Shown here piece after piece: positions 1 to 11,802 of a stretch of DNA of 64,000 nt. The stretch is from Taiwanofungus camphoratus (taxonomy: Eukaryota > Basidiomycota > Agaricomycetes > Polyporales > Taiwanofungaceae). The notes beneath the pieces are model-generated. The model was given only the letters and a program-made list of their open reading frames with translations. It was not told the DNA's origin and made no database searches. Position numbers and translations under genes: made by a program. The stretch's first letter is position 1; each line of letters opens with the position of its first letter. The stretch lies in contig CP021228.1 of the NCBI GenBank assembly GCA_003999685.1, positions 868,001-932,000 of the forward strand, written 5' to 3'.

Positions 1-975
1 CGTGCGAGGATGAGTGCGAGACACGCAACGCCAGTAGTCAGCGGTCAGCGGTCAGCGAGCGAGGCATACGGGCAGAATTGCAGCGACGTACGCGGACGAG
101 CCCGTCGAGCGCATGCTTGTAGTTGAGCCGCTGCTCGGGCGGCTTCGCGAGGTCGCCCTGCAGCCGGACCTGGCGGGCGCGGCGGGCGCGGGTGAGCTGG
201 GCGTTGGCGAGACGCGCGAGCAGGGGAGACACTCACCATAATGATCTCTGTGCGTGGGGACGGGATGGGTCAGCTCGCACGCGCACAGGCGCAGGCAGTC
301 CGTGCGCACCTCCTGGGTTCCCCACGAGCCCAGCAATGCCTCCCGCTGTGCAGGACGGGAACACAGGGCGTGTCAGTCCCAAAGCCAGAGCCAGAGCAGG
401 CGCACAAGCGCGACGCACCCATGCTCCCCGCGAGCGCGAGCTGCCACGCGGGGGACTGTGGACCTGCGCACGCAACACACACCGCTAAGCAACGGCGCCG
501 GACGCAGCAGAGGAACGGGGCACTCACCGGCGCCGAGCAGCTTCTTGCTCTCGTCGTACGCCCAGAAGCGGCAGAGCGAGTAGCTCATCTGGCGCAGCCA
601 CGTGCCGGTGATGCCGTCGAACAGCCCGCGCACGCCCGCGGTGTGCACGGTCTTGCGGATCGACGCGATCATGCGCTTGTCGCCGACCGCCTGCATGCGC
701 ACCTTGGTCAGGTCGAGCGGGCTGTGCGAGGGATGCGGTGAGGACGCGCAGCGAGAGAGAGGAGGTCGGGTGACGTACTGTGTTATCGAGGCTGCGATGG
801 TCGCGGCGACGCCTGCAGCCCAGAAGCGGGCGATGAGAAGGTTAGACGGACCGAGCTGCTGAGCACCGGACGCACCTCCCAGCCAGAACGGGTACGGTTG
901 CTTCTTCTTCGGGGGGGCCAGGTCTGGGGGTGGGGCGACGGGCAGGGACGCTGGAGATTCGAGTTGCTTGGACAT
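1..975 (-). CDS. Mitochondrial dicarboxylate-type carrier (partial, 3' end outside window)
   Basis: Member of the mitochondrial carrier family (SLC25), which exchanges small metabolites across the inner membrane; closest in memory to dicarboxylate carriers. Six exons are visible: 975-779, 721-528, 463-419, 345-310, 247-237 and 169-92, together 187 whole codons. The last visible exon ends in a GTACGT donor whose intron leaves the window. Seen: a proline-rich N-terminus, the carrier signature start PLDLTKVRMQ at the second exon boundary, FDGITGTWLRQMSYS, then AGGIAGLVGNPGEIIMVRLQ and NYKHALDGL, the last resembling the DIC motif NYAHALDGL. Exon 5 is only 11 nt and supplies E-I-I-M in frame. The start is the first ATG, at 975. 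The substrate (malate/succinate/phosphate or a related acid) is inferred from family likeness only. Confidence 0.85.
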
Positions 976-2225
976 GGGAGGGTATTTTCGCAGTAGCTAG
1001 CGGTGTGCTGCGACGATTAAGATGGCGAATTCGCTTTGGGCAGCACGATGCGCGCTTGCGGGAGGCAGGATTGGTCAGGGCCCGTCGCGAATGGCCAAGG
1101 CGGGCGCTGTGCTGATATACGTGCGAAGCGGGTCGTGCGAGCGGAGTGCTGTTTATAGCGGGTGCACCCACGCCGGTTTTGGCCGACACGAGGGCAGCGG
1201 GGCAGGGAGCGTTTGCGGAGGCGCATTCGCAGACCAGGCGAGCGGTGGCAGTATCGCCCGGCAGACAGGGGAAACGCGGGGGAAGACACAGCTGATGTTC
1301 TCACCTGACGCCAGCTGACCTCGAGCGTGCTTCGATGGGCCGGATTGGGAGGAGCAGCCCCAAGCGCCCAGCTGCTAAGCAATGAGCGTCTGCCGTGCGT
1401 TGAAGCCCCAGCCAGCGCGTCCTATTGGCAATCGTGTCAGGTTGGCAACTGCAGACACGAATCAAGTCGCGCCGCCTGCAAGTCAATGTCGAAGGCCTCT
1501 GGGTGGTTTCGTAGCGTCTTCATGCTCGCCGCACGCCTTGTCCACGGGATCGTCACACGACACGGGGGCTCTCCGAATCGACACGCTGCTAGCCAGAATC
1601 CGGCGAGGGGACACGGTCAGCTGGCTTGCTCAGCACGTGAGCGACGCCCGTCGCGGTGAGTACATGGGGAAGACGCGATGGTATATCTCTGAGAAAATTC
1701 TTCACGACCTCCCGAGAAATCGATCAAGAAAAATGATCTAAAACTGGAGCCTACATTGTTCTATTCCTGCAAGCATAGTTTGTTCGACTGTATGAGTCTC
1801 GCAGCTCGTCCTAATAGAGATGAATAAATACTCAGTCTCGCGTTATACGAGTACTGTTGGGATTGGAATAAATACTACTCTATGTCAGTAAAAGTAGCAT
1901 GCTCTAGAATTGACTCTACGCACCTCAGTCTCGTGTTATACGAGTACTGACATGCGTCGACGGAAACTTTGCACGGATACTCTACTGATTACGTAAGCGG
2001 CGTCGTATCGTAACGTCTGAGTCCGCGTCCCACTACTTCCAACATAGTTGACAGCGGACCCACAGACAATATTGAAGAAATAGGCAGCGCAATCTTGGAC
2101 GGACGACGTCGCAATGATATCCTTACATATCCCGCTCATCATACTCATAACGCCTACTGCTGATGTCAATCAATCGTCCTGAGAACCGGATTGTACACTA
2201 CTATGTTACACGCAAAAATTGACTT
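976..2225. other. Intergenic, 5' flank of carrier; short direct repeat inside
   Basis: No convincing gene. ORFs here lack family motifs and fit no splice structure. It holds the carrier promoter and, near 1.83-1.95 kb, a duplicated 26-bp motif, followed by AT-richer DNA up to the decayed kinase. Confidence 0.6.
1831..1949. repeat. 26-bp direct repeat pair with internal imperfect palindrome
   Basis: Positions 1831-1856 and 1924-1949 are the same 26 bases with one C/T difference. Each begins CTCAGTCTCG and ends CGAGTACTG, so each can fold as an imperfect hairpin (CAGTCTCG against CGAGTACTG around a short ATA-containing loop). No coding sequence covers them. Possible solo ends of a small non-autonomous element or a protein-binding site; the identity of the repeat is seen, its function is unknown. 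Confidence 0.6.
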
Positions 2226-4819
2226 CTAATCACACCGCCTCTTCTTGCTCCCTACAAGAGGTTTGAGAGGTGCTGCGCCAGAACTTCCATCTCTTGATCC
2301 CTGCGACATCGACTTTTCTATATCGCTGCTGTCTTCCTGTTCCTGTTCCTGTTCCCGCTGGCGCTTCCGTTCCGAGGATTGCGCCTCGGGTTCAGCTTTC
2401 GTCTCGACTCGCCGATTCTGTCGTGGCTCCAGTCTGAGAGGACCCACTTCGACACACAGGTATTTGGTAAGGCCCAAGAATGTCTGGGAAAAACTTTCGT
2501 GCAGTTGGTCGGCAACCGTATGGTCAATCGCAGCAAGGTGCTCGAGTTGCTCGGCCTTGCAGTAGCAGCGAGCGAGCGATCGCCTCAAATTCTCTAAAAC
2601 CCGGCCGAATTTCCAAGCGAGTGAGTTGAGACAGCGTAGCTTGTTGGAGAAAATATTGGCACCAGTCATGACACGAAATCTTTCTGTCTTGTCGTAAAAC
2701 AACTTATTCGCATATCGCCTCGTTCTTTGTATACCGGGTCTTCCCCACTGTCGCAGACCATTCTCCTCTTGAAGAGGAAATAGACTGCGACCCACCAGAC
2801 GGACTCAAGGTCATGAAGCGGGTTGTACCGAAACTCCCAATTCTTTGGCTTGGTGGCGTATGTCGTTGTGACCTGGCGTTGGCGTGGAGCTGTGGATGTA
2901 GATCCGATATTATTTTTGTCACTGTTGCCTGCGGAGGAAGCGTGTATTGCAGGGTCCCATATCGCCGTGTACTTCTTCATACTGACCTCTACCGCGATGA
3001 AACCAGCCGTTCCCTAGCCAAGTTCAGTACTCAGATCATAACAAATTTGACACATTCGAACAACCACTTGGCACGCACCGTCTAGCATTCAGGCGAACTC
3101 CGCTGGCTCATTTTCTGCGCGTACTCCAGATCCCCCAGTCTTCCGTTTCCATCCTTGTCCACCAGAATATTTCCCACACTTATGTCGTGATGGACCCACC
3201 CACTGTTGTGCATGAGCTGCAGCGCTGATTGAGGCGATCAGGTAAGCAGCGAGAGAGAAACGACCGACGATAAGGGGTGACTCACCATCGACTATGTCGC
3301 TGAGAACCTTCATGATCAGGGCCAATGAAGTTATCTCGTACAGTGGCTGGCAAATTTCCTTGAAAACAATGCGATAATGCGACCTGGAATGATATGTTGG
3401 GGGTGGCTTATACATCCTTGCTTTATACTCTGCCAGTGTAAGATGACGATAACATCCTATCAGTCTTTCATCCTCCGAAAGCCAGGGAACAAAGAGGTTG
3501 TATCTTGGGCATTCTTGGGGAATGTCCACACCACGAGGCATCACAATACGACTTTCATCGGCCTCGCCGTCGACATAGACATCGCCATGATGGAGCACCG
3601 TCAGGAAATGGGTGTCGATACCCTCCCGAATCGCTTCTGATGGAGCAGAATTGCGCAGGCTAGCGAAAACGTTGCCCTCCCGGTCACGATCGTTGTCGAC
3701 CCATGAATTCTTGAGCACGACAGGCTCGCCACGTTCCTCGCCTTCCACAACCTGCCTGGCCTCCCAAACACGGGTGCCTTTTCCTATCGGAACATCGGCA
3801 CCCCCATCGGAGAGAAGTTTAGTTGTGCGATATACGAGTTCCTCGGCTTGCGGCGTACGCACGGTAATGTCATATCGGGGAGTACCATCGCTGTGATATT
3901 GAATCCCACCTTCCCGGTCCTTAACATGTTTGATTGTAGGATCCCAGCCCATGTCACGTTGTTCGGCATACAGAAACGATAGAAAGATATGAGCGACAAT
4001 TGTATGCTCCTGTCCATGACGTGAGGAACAACCTTCAGTGCAAAAACATAGCGATTCACCTCTATAAAGTTGAACGGTTCAGAGACCAGCAGCTCAGCGC
4101 GGCTGCAGAACCACAATTTCATCTGTGTATCTTCTATTGTCAACCCGAACGTGAACCGGCGACGTGGATCGTCGCGCATGCAGTGCTCCATGCTCCATAT
4201 CACCTTTCCGACATTCTGCCGCACACAATTGAAACGTCTCCGCATTGCCTATCAAGTGGACACTCACACAGCGTTCATCATCTAACTGAGACCACTTTCG
4301 ATACTCGCAGGAAACTCCAATGCCAGTCCAGCGGATCCCGCTGCGTCTGTCTCGCAATACAAAGTATCCGTCGGGTCGGGACCTCGAGTCTATGCAGCTT
4401 GGACCGAAGTGTGGATTGTTTTGAAATTCCAAGACGCTGTCAACCCCGGTTAGACTGGCCGCTACCTCTGCAATCGCGTTCGCCATCACCTCGAGCGGCG
4501 CAAAGGTCTTGTCTTCGTGTTCAGTGGAGTCAGCGGGGTCAGTTGCAAAGCCGTCCCATCGATTCAAGCGTGTAATGTGACCGCGTTCCTTGAGTGCAAT
4601 GACGACCTCATCTACATCGAGCGCATCAGGCAGCGCAGGGAGAATATTGTCCAGGAAGAAGTCAACCGTAACCTGGGGAGCCGTTCCCCCCATATCTCTG
4701 GACAATTATGTATGGAGTTTTCCAAGGCTTCTGGTCTGTCTCGTAATCGTGGGTGTTTCATCGTTAGCGGTTAAGATCGCTGACTCTCCTCGGCGAGCAG
4801 TAGCGGGTGGCTCGTCCAT
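2226..4819 (-). pseudogene. FunK1-type fungal protein kinase, degenerate
   Basis: Fungus-specific kinase family (FunK1). Exons read as 4819-4268, 4215-4060, 4009-3286, 3224-3079 and 3013-2226, in frame across introns of about 50-65 nt. Seen in order: the family N-terminus (DETPTITRQTRSL), the insert FNFIE..FLSFLYAEQRDMGWDP, the ATP-site region IGKGTRVWEARQ..VVLK, FKEICQPLYEITSLALI, a catalytic loop WVHHDISVGNILV (His in place of the usual Arg of HRD), GDLEYAQKM, FIAVEV and RYNPLHDLESVWWVAV, then IDHTVADQLHESF. Breaks: a TAA at 4706-4708 interrupts the N-terminal domain, a TAG at 3082-3084 sits where the family usually has Arg before T-G-T, and near 2720-2740 the reading frame changes between VYFLFKRR and YANKLFYDKTERF. 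All flanking sequence remains well conserved, so the decay is recent. Product if any: a truncated protein without full kinase function. Confidence 0.8.
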
Positions 4820-5537
4820 AGCGGTTTATCTGAGGAAGAATGCATCGCTCCTGTGTTAAATACTCCTGTGTGGCCTGCGGTGGCCCGCCGAGATGTGCAG
4901 GTTGGGTGGCTCCCCGTGGCTGTCTTTGTTGAACAATGGGGCAACATGCTACTTATGCTTTAATTGTCGTCTGAAGCGCGCGAAAACGAGCGATATCCAA
5001 ATGTCGTTCGGGCATCTATGGCCCTTCCCGAGTTACCAAAGGATATGTGTATGTTGGAGGGGTGCCGGCTCCTTGGTAAGGCATAGTATACAATAGCAAT
5101 GAAACGATTGGTCTCCTAGCCTACGGGCAACTCTTAATTGAATCGTAGGTGTTATCTATATCTAAGAGTAAGCCTCCAGAGCGCATGAGACGACTGGTGT
5201 TGTTTAATATACTGCCCAGGTAAGTAGATGACATGCAGACAAATAATTGGAACCACACGCTCGAGGTCCAGCTATGATAATCAAGGTCAACCACAAGCAT
5301 GCTCTAGAATTATCACAGTGCATCATCAAATAAACAAGTGAGTCAACACTTGATAAGACAGAATAATTTTGGTCTGATAGGTGCTTAAATTACTTGGCAA
5401 AATTTTGAGTTTTCCTGGGCCGGTGGGCCCGCATGGTGGCGACTTTGTCATCTGTGAGAGCCATTCTGTGTCTCTGTATCTGTCTCTCTGTCTATCTTCA
5501 AGGCCAAAATACTGCTACCATTGACCACCCACCGACA
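4820..5537. other. Intergenic between FunK1 remnant and Zn2Cys6 gene
   Basis: Shared upstream region of two divergent genes; AT-rich compared with its neighbours, no coding signal. It contains AGCATGCTCTAGAATT at 5296-5311, an exact copy of the 16-mer at 1896-1911 on the other side of the kinase remnant. Confidence 0.55.
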
Positions 5538-8500
5538 ATGGCGAGCACGGACGATGCGCCGGCTGAGGCGAAGCCGTCGACGAGTGCGAGTGCGAGTGCA
5601 AGCGCAGGAGCAGGAGGAGGCGGAGGTGCGGGGGGGAGTAGCACCTCGATGCTGAAGGAGCGGCGGTTCAAGCTGAGCAGGTGCGCACGCTCCCCTTCTC
5701 GCAGCTGCTCCCAGCGAATGTGCTGATCTGCCCTGGGCTGCTACAGGGCCTGTGACCGTTGTCGGTGAGCGTTGCAGCGTTCTTGTGTGTGCGAGCTGGA
5801 GCGGGGCGCTGATGCACGTTGCGTGTTTTGTGTAGGCGGCGGCGGATCAAGTGCGACGAGGGCCACCCGTGCCAGTCGTGTCTGACGTCCAACTCCGCGT
5901 GCACCTTCGAGGAGCCCGGCAAGCGCACACATCCGCACAAGTCAAAGTAAGCATCAGGACGGACCCATTACCGTCTCCGTACCCGTCCTGCTCGTACGTT
6001 CAATGCTGATGTCCCTTATCAGACGTGCCGCCACCCTCGAGGACCGCATGCACCACTTAGAAACCCTCATACAGGCCATTCCCCCCGCCGTCTTCGCCGC
6101 AGGCACTCTGGGCAACGGTATCCCTCAGTCCCCCATTGATCCCTCCTCCAACCCCCATGCATCCTTCGCCTCGTCAACACACACTTTCCCCACCGCCGTA
6201 CCCCCACCGTCGCTCAATACTTACCCTCTCATGAACCCCTCGACCTTCTTCGGGCCCGTCAAACCGCCCTCTCCCGCCGCCAGTCCCGCACCAGGCTTCC
6301 CACCCGCCCGTCGCTCCTCCGCCGAGCTTCTCCCAGAAGACACCGCCCGCATCGCCCCTTCGTCCTCGTACCTCTATTTTGACGACGAGGGCTACACCCG
6401 CTGGCAGGGCGAGACGTCTGGCCTCCCCCTCCTCGATCTCCTCGTCGAGCGCCATAATATGACCAGGCCCGACCCCGAGCGCCCACCGCCGTCCCAGTCC
6501 CAGCCTTGGACGAGCCAGAGCGGGTCGGCCGTCAACGACTGGTTCCCAGATCGGATACCGAAGCGGACGCATACGAATCCAGAAATGATATGGAAGCTCA
6601 TCACTTCGTTCATCGCGCCAGAGCTCATGGACAGGTGCGCCCGCGGTCTGTCATCGTTGTGCGCGTTGACATGGTAAACGATTCGATAGTCTGGTCCAGT
6701 GTTACCTCTCAACGTCGTACTACCTGATGCCGTTCCTGCATGTTCCAACATTCCTGACGGTATGCCTTTGGCAGCATCGCAAATATGCATTGTTCCTCAT
6801 ATTCCCCCCGACAGGATTACGGAAATCCGCGAAAATGGGGCGAACCAGGATTCGCGGCCTTCATAGTTGCCATCTGCTGTTTATCCTCAAGGCACATCGA
6901 CGACCCGCGGGTGCGCGCCGACCCAAACGACGGCAACAGCGCGGGGACGCAGTGGTTCGAGCTATTCGGGCGCCTGCGCACACTCCCGAGCGCCGACCGG
7001 CCCACGATATACACCGTGCAGTCCGTGCTCATCGCCGGCGTGTATGCCGTCGGGCTCGGCAAGCTCTCACGGGCGTTCGCGCTGCTCGCGGAGGCGGTCA
7101 CGCTCTCATTGGACGCGGGGCTGCACCGCTCCGTGGACGACTATGACGTGTTTGACGCGATCGAGGACGAGGTGCGCAAGCGCACCTTCTGGTGCGTCTA
7201 CCTCTGGGACAAGCAGGCGTGCGCGCACTTTGGCCGCCCACCGATGGTGCGCGCGCGCGACTGCGACGTCGGGGAGCCCGCCGCCGTCGACGACGAGTTC
7301 ATCACGCGCGACGGCGTCGGCGCGCAGCCCCCTGACGCCGCGAGTCGCATGGCCGCCTTCGTCAGTTGCGTGCGCATCTTCGTCGTGCTCGAGGCTGTCG
7401 TCAGCGTGCCCCCGCCGCCACGTGGAGCGGGGGACGGCCCCGCACCGTTCCTCACGCGCGCGCGCGGGGTGCTCGGCGGGGGTGCTGAGCTGCGCGAGGA
7501 GGAGGCGCTGCTCGACGAGGTCGTGCGCGCGGTGCCGGCGCACTGGGCGCACAGCGTCGAGACGATGACGAGCGGCGACGTGCTGCGTGTGACGCAGGCG
7601 CAGCGGCTGCACTGTGCGGAGCAGTACGTGCGCATGCTCGTGCACCGCCACCGCTTTGCCGCGCTGGTTGCGGAGCGCACGCAGAGCGCGTTCGCAGGCG
7701 CGGAGCAGGGCGAGGCCGAAGCCGAGGCGATGCGCTCGGCGCACGCGTGCGCGCTGCAGATCATCTCCGCGCACCTGCACATCGCGGCGAAGGGCCTGAT
7801 GACGTACTGTGCGTGCCTTTTTCCTTGCCATCCTGCGCGTGGCTGTATACGCTAACGACTGTCGTGCAGATGGCGTCCATGTCATCCACCAGCTCACCGC
7901 CGCCGGACGCACGCTCGTCGCGGTGTTGTTGTGCTGCCATCCGGAGCGCATGCAGCCGCTGATCTCGCCGGGGCTGGAGGCGCTTCGTTCCTGCGTCGGC
8001 CTCCTGCGCCGCTTCAGTGGCCGGTACGTCTGCGGACAGCGCTCCGGCGATCTCATGGAAGAATTCTGCAGACGTACGTCACTTACCGCGCTGTTTGATC
8101 CACCGAACCCATCGTTCCTAATATCAATCCAATATCCTCCCTTCAGTGACGCAAATTCCACTCGACTCATCGCGCAACCAGGACGGACTCGGGGCGAGCA
8201 ACCGGCCGCCGTGGGTCAGGCCCGTGCGCAAAAAAACCCCGTCGACGGCGCGCTCGCCCGGTTCCGCCGACTCGCCCTCGCACCACGGGAGCCCCGAGGA
8301 CTTCTCGCCATCCGACGCGTTCCTAGACCTGCGCGGGACAAGCCAGGAGCCCGCGCCCTTCTCCCCCTCGGCCAACCCGTCGAGCCAGGGCGTCGCCCAC
8401 GCGCTCGCGTTCGGGCTCGGTGGGCCTGCGCCGTTCGTCGACGCGCCTGGCGCGCTCGATATGCTCGCCGCGGAGAGCGCGCTCGCGATGTCGTCGTCGG

Positions 8501-8682
8501 ACATCCTGGCGCTCTTCAGCGACGGCACGGTCGACATGTCGTCCTTGCTGATGTCGCCCCACATCGGCGGGTCGTCTGATTCCCAAGGAGGCGGAGAAGG
8601 AGGCGGCGGTGGGGGCGGCGGGTTTTATGGGCTCACTCCGACGGCGAACGGGAGCGGACCTGTCAGCATGGTCTCCCCATAG
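5538..8682 (+). CDS. Zn2Cys6 fungal transcription factor
   Basis: Eight exons (5538-5680, 5747-5764, 5836-5946, 6023-6634, 6690-6759, 6815-7808, 7870-8073, 8147-8682) sum to 896 codons, giving 895 aa. Nuclear DNA-binding regulator: after an Ala/Ser/Gly-rich N-terminus, residues about 50-80 give [21 protein letters not shown], a perfect C-x2-C-x6-C-x5-C-x2-C-x6-C binuclear zinc cluster, followed by a basic linker and a short coiled coil ([13 protein letters not shown]). The centre is the fungal-specific regulatory domain ([51 protein letters not shown]). The C-terminus is Ser/Pro/Gly-rich with a poly-Gly run, possibly an activation domain. An 18-nt exon carries the first Cys pair. An in-frame ATG at 5433 would add 35 residues; 5538 is preferred because the sequence before it has no family-like content. 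Target genes cannot be told. Confidence 0.9.
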
Positions 8683-8992
8683 TGCGGGGTGAACTTCTGC
8701 GTGTATCATATTCATTTGTATCGTGTCCTTTTGACATTATCATGTATGTAGGATGATTTAGCTGTTGTCGTGCTGTGTATTCCGCAATTCCAATCAAGCG
8801 ATCTTTGAGGCCGCAAGCCCTACTCTAGGGGTTTGAAAACTCGATAACAGGATACACAAATCGATGAGTGTCTACAGTGAATGATATTCTAAGGCTACAA
8901 CCAAAGGTCCCAACTAGATCGCAGTCCGTGGAAACATAACTGTACATTCAGCCTCTAATTGCCTGCAGACTTGGCAACCACAAGAGGAAGCC
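8683..8992. other. Short convergent intergenic region
   Basis: Holds the 3' flanks of the transcription factor (+) and the aspartic protease (-). Nothing else seen. Confidence 0.6.
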
Positions 8993-11257
8993 TTAGATAT
9001 AGAGGATTTCCAGAAGCCCGACAACGATCGTCAGTCCGATAAGAAGCGGTGAGCTCCAGCCGTCCACGAAGGTTCCGGGAAACGCGGTCAACGCGCTACT
9101 CGTCTTTTGGGTGGTAGGTAAATGTGTTGCTTGTGGTACGCCTCCAATGCCCGTAGACGTCGCTACATATGTCCCAGCAGGGGCCGGGTCCGACGTTGCT
9201 GGTCGTGCCAATCAGCCCACACTTCAGTTCAAGCACGAGTCTGAGCGACGTACCAGGGAAGAAGCCGCCGGCGGCAGCAGCCATCTGCACTGCTTCCCGG
9301 AGCGCGTCATCGGAGTCCGCTGGAACGGTGGATAACAACCCCACGCGTGGAGGGTTCTGGGATGGGTGCGTGAGGTTGCCATAATAGAATGCAACCAAAA
9401 CACTGAAAGTCATCATGACGTCCGCATAAGCGCATCATGTCTCAGCAAACAAGTGTGATCGGGACAAATGACCGGCCAACGTACGACTTCAGAAAGGGGT
9501 CCCCGAGGCTCCAGCTATACAAAAAGCCACCATTGCCGGGCGGATCTGTCGCTGCCAGCGCCGGCGTGCAACTCATCTGGTCGGAGGAACCAGTAGGTGA
9601 CGGCTGCGCAAAGTCGCGCGGATCAACGGGGAACAGGACACCGCCTATCTGGAAAGAGAGGCTATGTGCAACGCTACAGTCAAACACAGTCGTGTGCCCC
9701 CCGAGGCGCACGAGAATGTTCGCAATGACGTCCTGAGGACCGCGGATGAGAGAATTCCCCTGGACAGGATCATTCCATGGATCAAGATTGGGGAAATGTA
9801 GACGTCGTCAGGTTATAAGACGCAAAAGACAGTTATAGGAACATACTGTATCTAGGAGCGCCGAAAGAGAGATAGACGGCGAAGACACGGTTGACCGAGG
9901 AAGCTTTTGGCCATCGAAATAGACATCATCTACGGGAATCTCCCAAACCAACGGGTAAACCTGCAGATCCATATGAGCCGCTCGACAAAGAGTGAATGAT
10001 GTTGATGATCATTGTACTCACTTCATTTGGGGCATCAGGAGAAGGTGGCAGACCTCCATCAGCAATGCCATACCCACGCACAGGAACCCAAGTGAGGTGA
10101 TCTTCCTGGACGCCGCCTGGTAATCCGCCAATAGATAACAGGCCAGCATTACCGCCGACGTCAAGGGTGTCACGCTGTAAGGTCGTTGCAATGAGCGGTG
10201 CGGAGAGCATTTGTTGAGTGATGAGCCGTGTAAATAGAGGACCAAACGCGGCGAAGGAGGCGATGGCGGTCTTCGATGATGGAAGAGGGGTGGATCCGAA
10301 TTGACGTTTGCGTGAAGGCTTCTTTGGCCATAAGAAGTCGAATGAGGGGAAGGGAGGTCGTCCAATAGACGTGTTTAGAGGAAGAGTAGAGCCGTCCTGC
10401 GACTCATCTGTCACTGATATGGGGGATCGTTTTGCGGTAGAATTTGATTGATTGAGTTCAGCTTCCAGAAGTTGACGCCAGATGACACTGATAAAATTAC
10501 GCTCAGGTTAGGAATGTGATTTTCACTCTAACAAGAACAACGAGGATGATATGTAAGATAATTCCATCTGACGAAGCACGGTACGCCCGGTCTGGATCGT
10601 ATCTTCATCCGCCTACCACAGACTCACCTATTTGGAGGAAATCCGAGACCCAGGATACCTGCAGACCCCGTATTCAACACTGTAGTATTCGTGTCGCTAA
10701 TAGCAGCAAAGCTCTGGTTCGAAATAGACAAGCCTGCGATGCCGACAGTATCTATACCAATGGGACCAGAGGCGTGAGTGCCAGTGCGAGAGTCGCCGTA
10801 GAGCAAATAAACATCTGGACCAGCCGAGTGTAGTGAATCTTGGGAATAAAGAGACATGCCGGTGACAGGGCAATCTCCAGTGCAAGCGTCAGAAACAAGC
10901 CAAAGATCAGAGGAGCCTGTGTCTGGGGAGACTGAGTTACGGCCAATATGTATTATCAAACTCGAATACCTAAGACAAGAGTAGTCTGCGTGCTACCCAC
11001 TTGAATGATGACATTGTATGTTCTATGGATGAATGTTTACATGTGGACACGCCATCGTGCTAAAGCACTCACATATCAAGGACATCGCCCAGGCCTATGG
11101 CGGCGATTTCCCCGTCGCGCTTGTCTATCTTGCTCAAGTCCTTTCGATAAATAGGAAGATGTACTGCCCTGCCTGCGTCCGTGCCGTGCAATGAAGACAA
11201 GGCAGAGCCGAGTGGTAGGAGCAAGAAGAAACAAATGAGATTACCGAATCCAAACAT
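8993..11257 (-). CDS. Aspartic protease (family A1), membrane- or wall-anchored
   Basis: Exons 11257-11073, 11022-10970, 10922-10628, 10487-10022, 9960-9847, 9759-9485, 9402-9254 and 9198-8993 sum to 581 codons (580 aa). Begins with a hydrophobic signal peptide (FGNLICFFLLLPLGSALS), a short propeptide ending near DKRDGE, then the pepsin fold: first active site LVLDTGSSDLW and second ALLDTGNSLIRG (N where many have T), so both catalytic Asp are present. Between the lobes lies a Ser/Lys/Arg-rich insert of about 70 aa with dibasic AKR and PSRKRQF sites, reminiscent of the processed loop of yapsins. The tail is Ser/Thr-rich and ends in a hydrophobic segment (LLIGLTIVVGLLEILYI), either a transmembrane anchor or a GPI signal. 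Likely a secretory-pathway or cell-surface protease. An upstream in-frame ATG at 11320 exists; 11257 gives the cleaner signal peptide. Confidence 0.88.
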
Positions 11258-11802
11258 GTCGAACAGAACTAGAGTGAAGGCGTGCACTAAATGTAAAAGT
11301 AACGACACAAGGAAAAACATATAAGCGGTAAGTGAAAGTTGAAGTCCTTGTCATCACACTATAGATCAAGTTCAGTCTAAGGCAGTCTTATGAATATTCG
11401 GAGAGCTATTGTGACTTGGCGTGCACGATTTACACGTGACCGCGTGTGATGCCTTCCGTATGGTACAAAGACTGGCAGCCGCTGGCTCCCAAAAGCACTG
11501 ATGTCCTCTCGACAATGCTACAGCGTGAAATTGCCTGATTTCGAGAAGATCGTTGCTGGTTTGGAGCTGAAGTCGAGAACGTTAGGTTGTTCTGTTATAG
11601 GTATTGATGTATGGAGGGCTATTGCGAGAGCTAAACAAAGTGGATCCGTCGCATATGGCAAATGACTGAAGGCAACAGCGAAGTCGTTTCTCTAATTACA
11701 AGGACATGCAGGTGCAGGCTAAGCAATAGATAAATAAAGCATATAGTCCGATGTACAGATGTGCAACGACCGTGACCAACCGCGAACCCGTCATATTAAA
11801 CA
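11258..11802. other. Intergenic (protease promoter, flippase 3' flank)
   Basis: 545 bases between two genes of the same strand. No coding signal; the protease promoter must lie here. Confidence 0.55.

Noticed and set aside
2699-2731. A 32-nt GT..AG intron to explain the FunK1 frame change
   Set aside because: Shorter than the about 45-nt minimum of other introns here and without a branch site; a small indel fits better.
4000-4575. 191-codon plus-strand ORF
   Set aside because: Opposite the FunK1 remnant, whose minus-strand motifs are clear.
7106-8170. 354-codon minus-strand ORF
   Set aside because: Antisense to the GC-rich regulator exons; Arg/Ala/His-rich shadow typical of high third-position GC.
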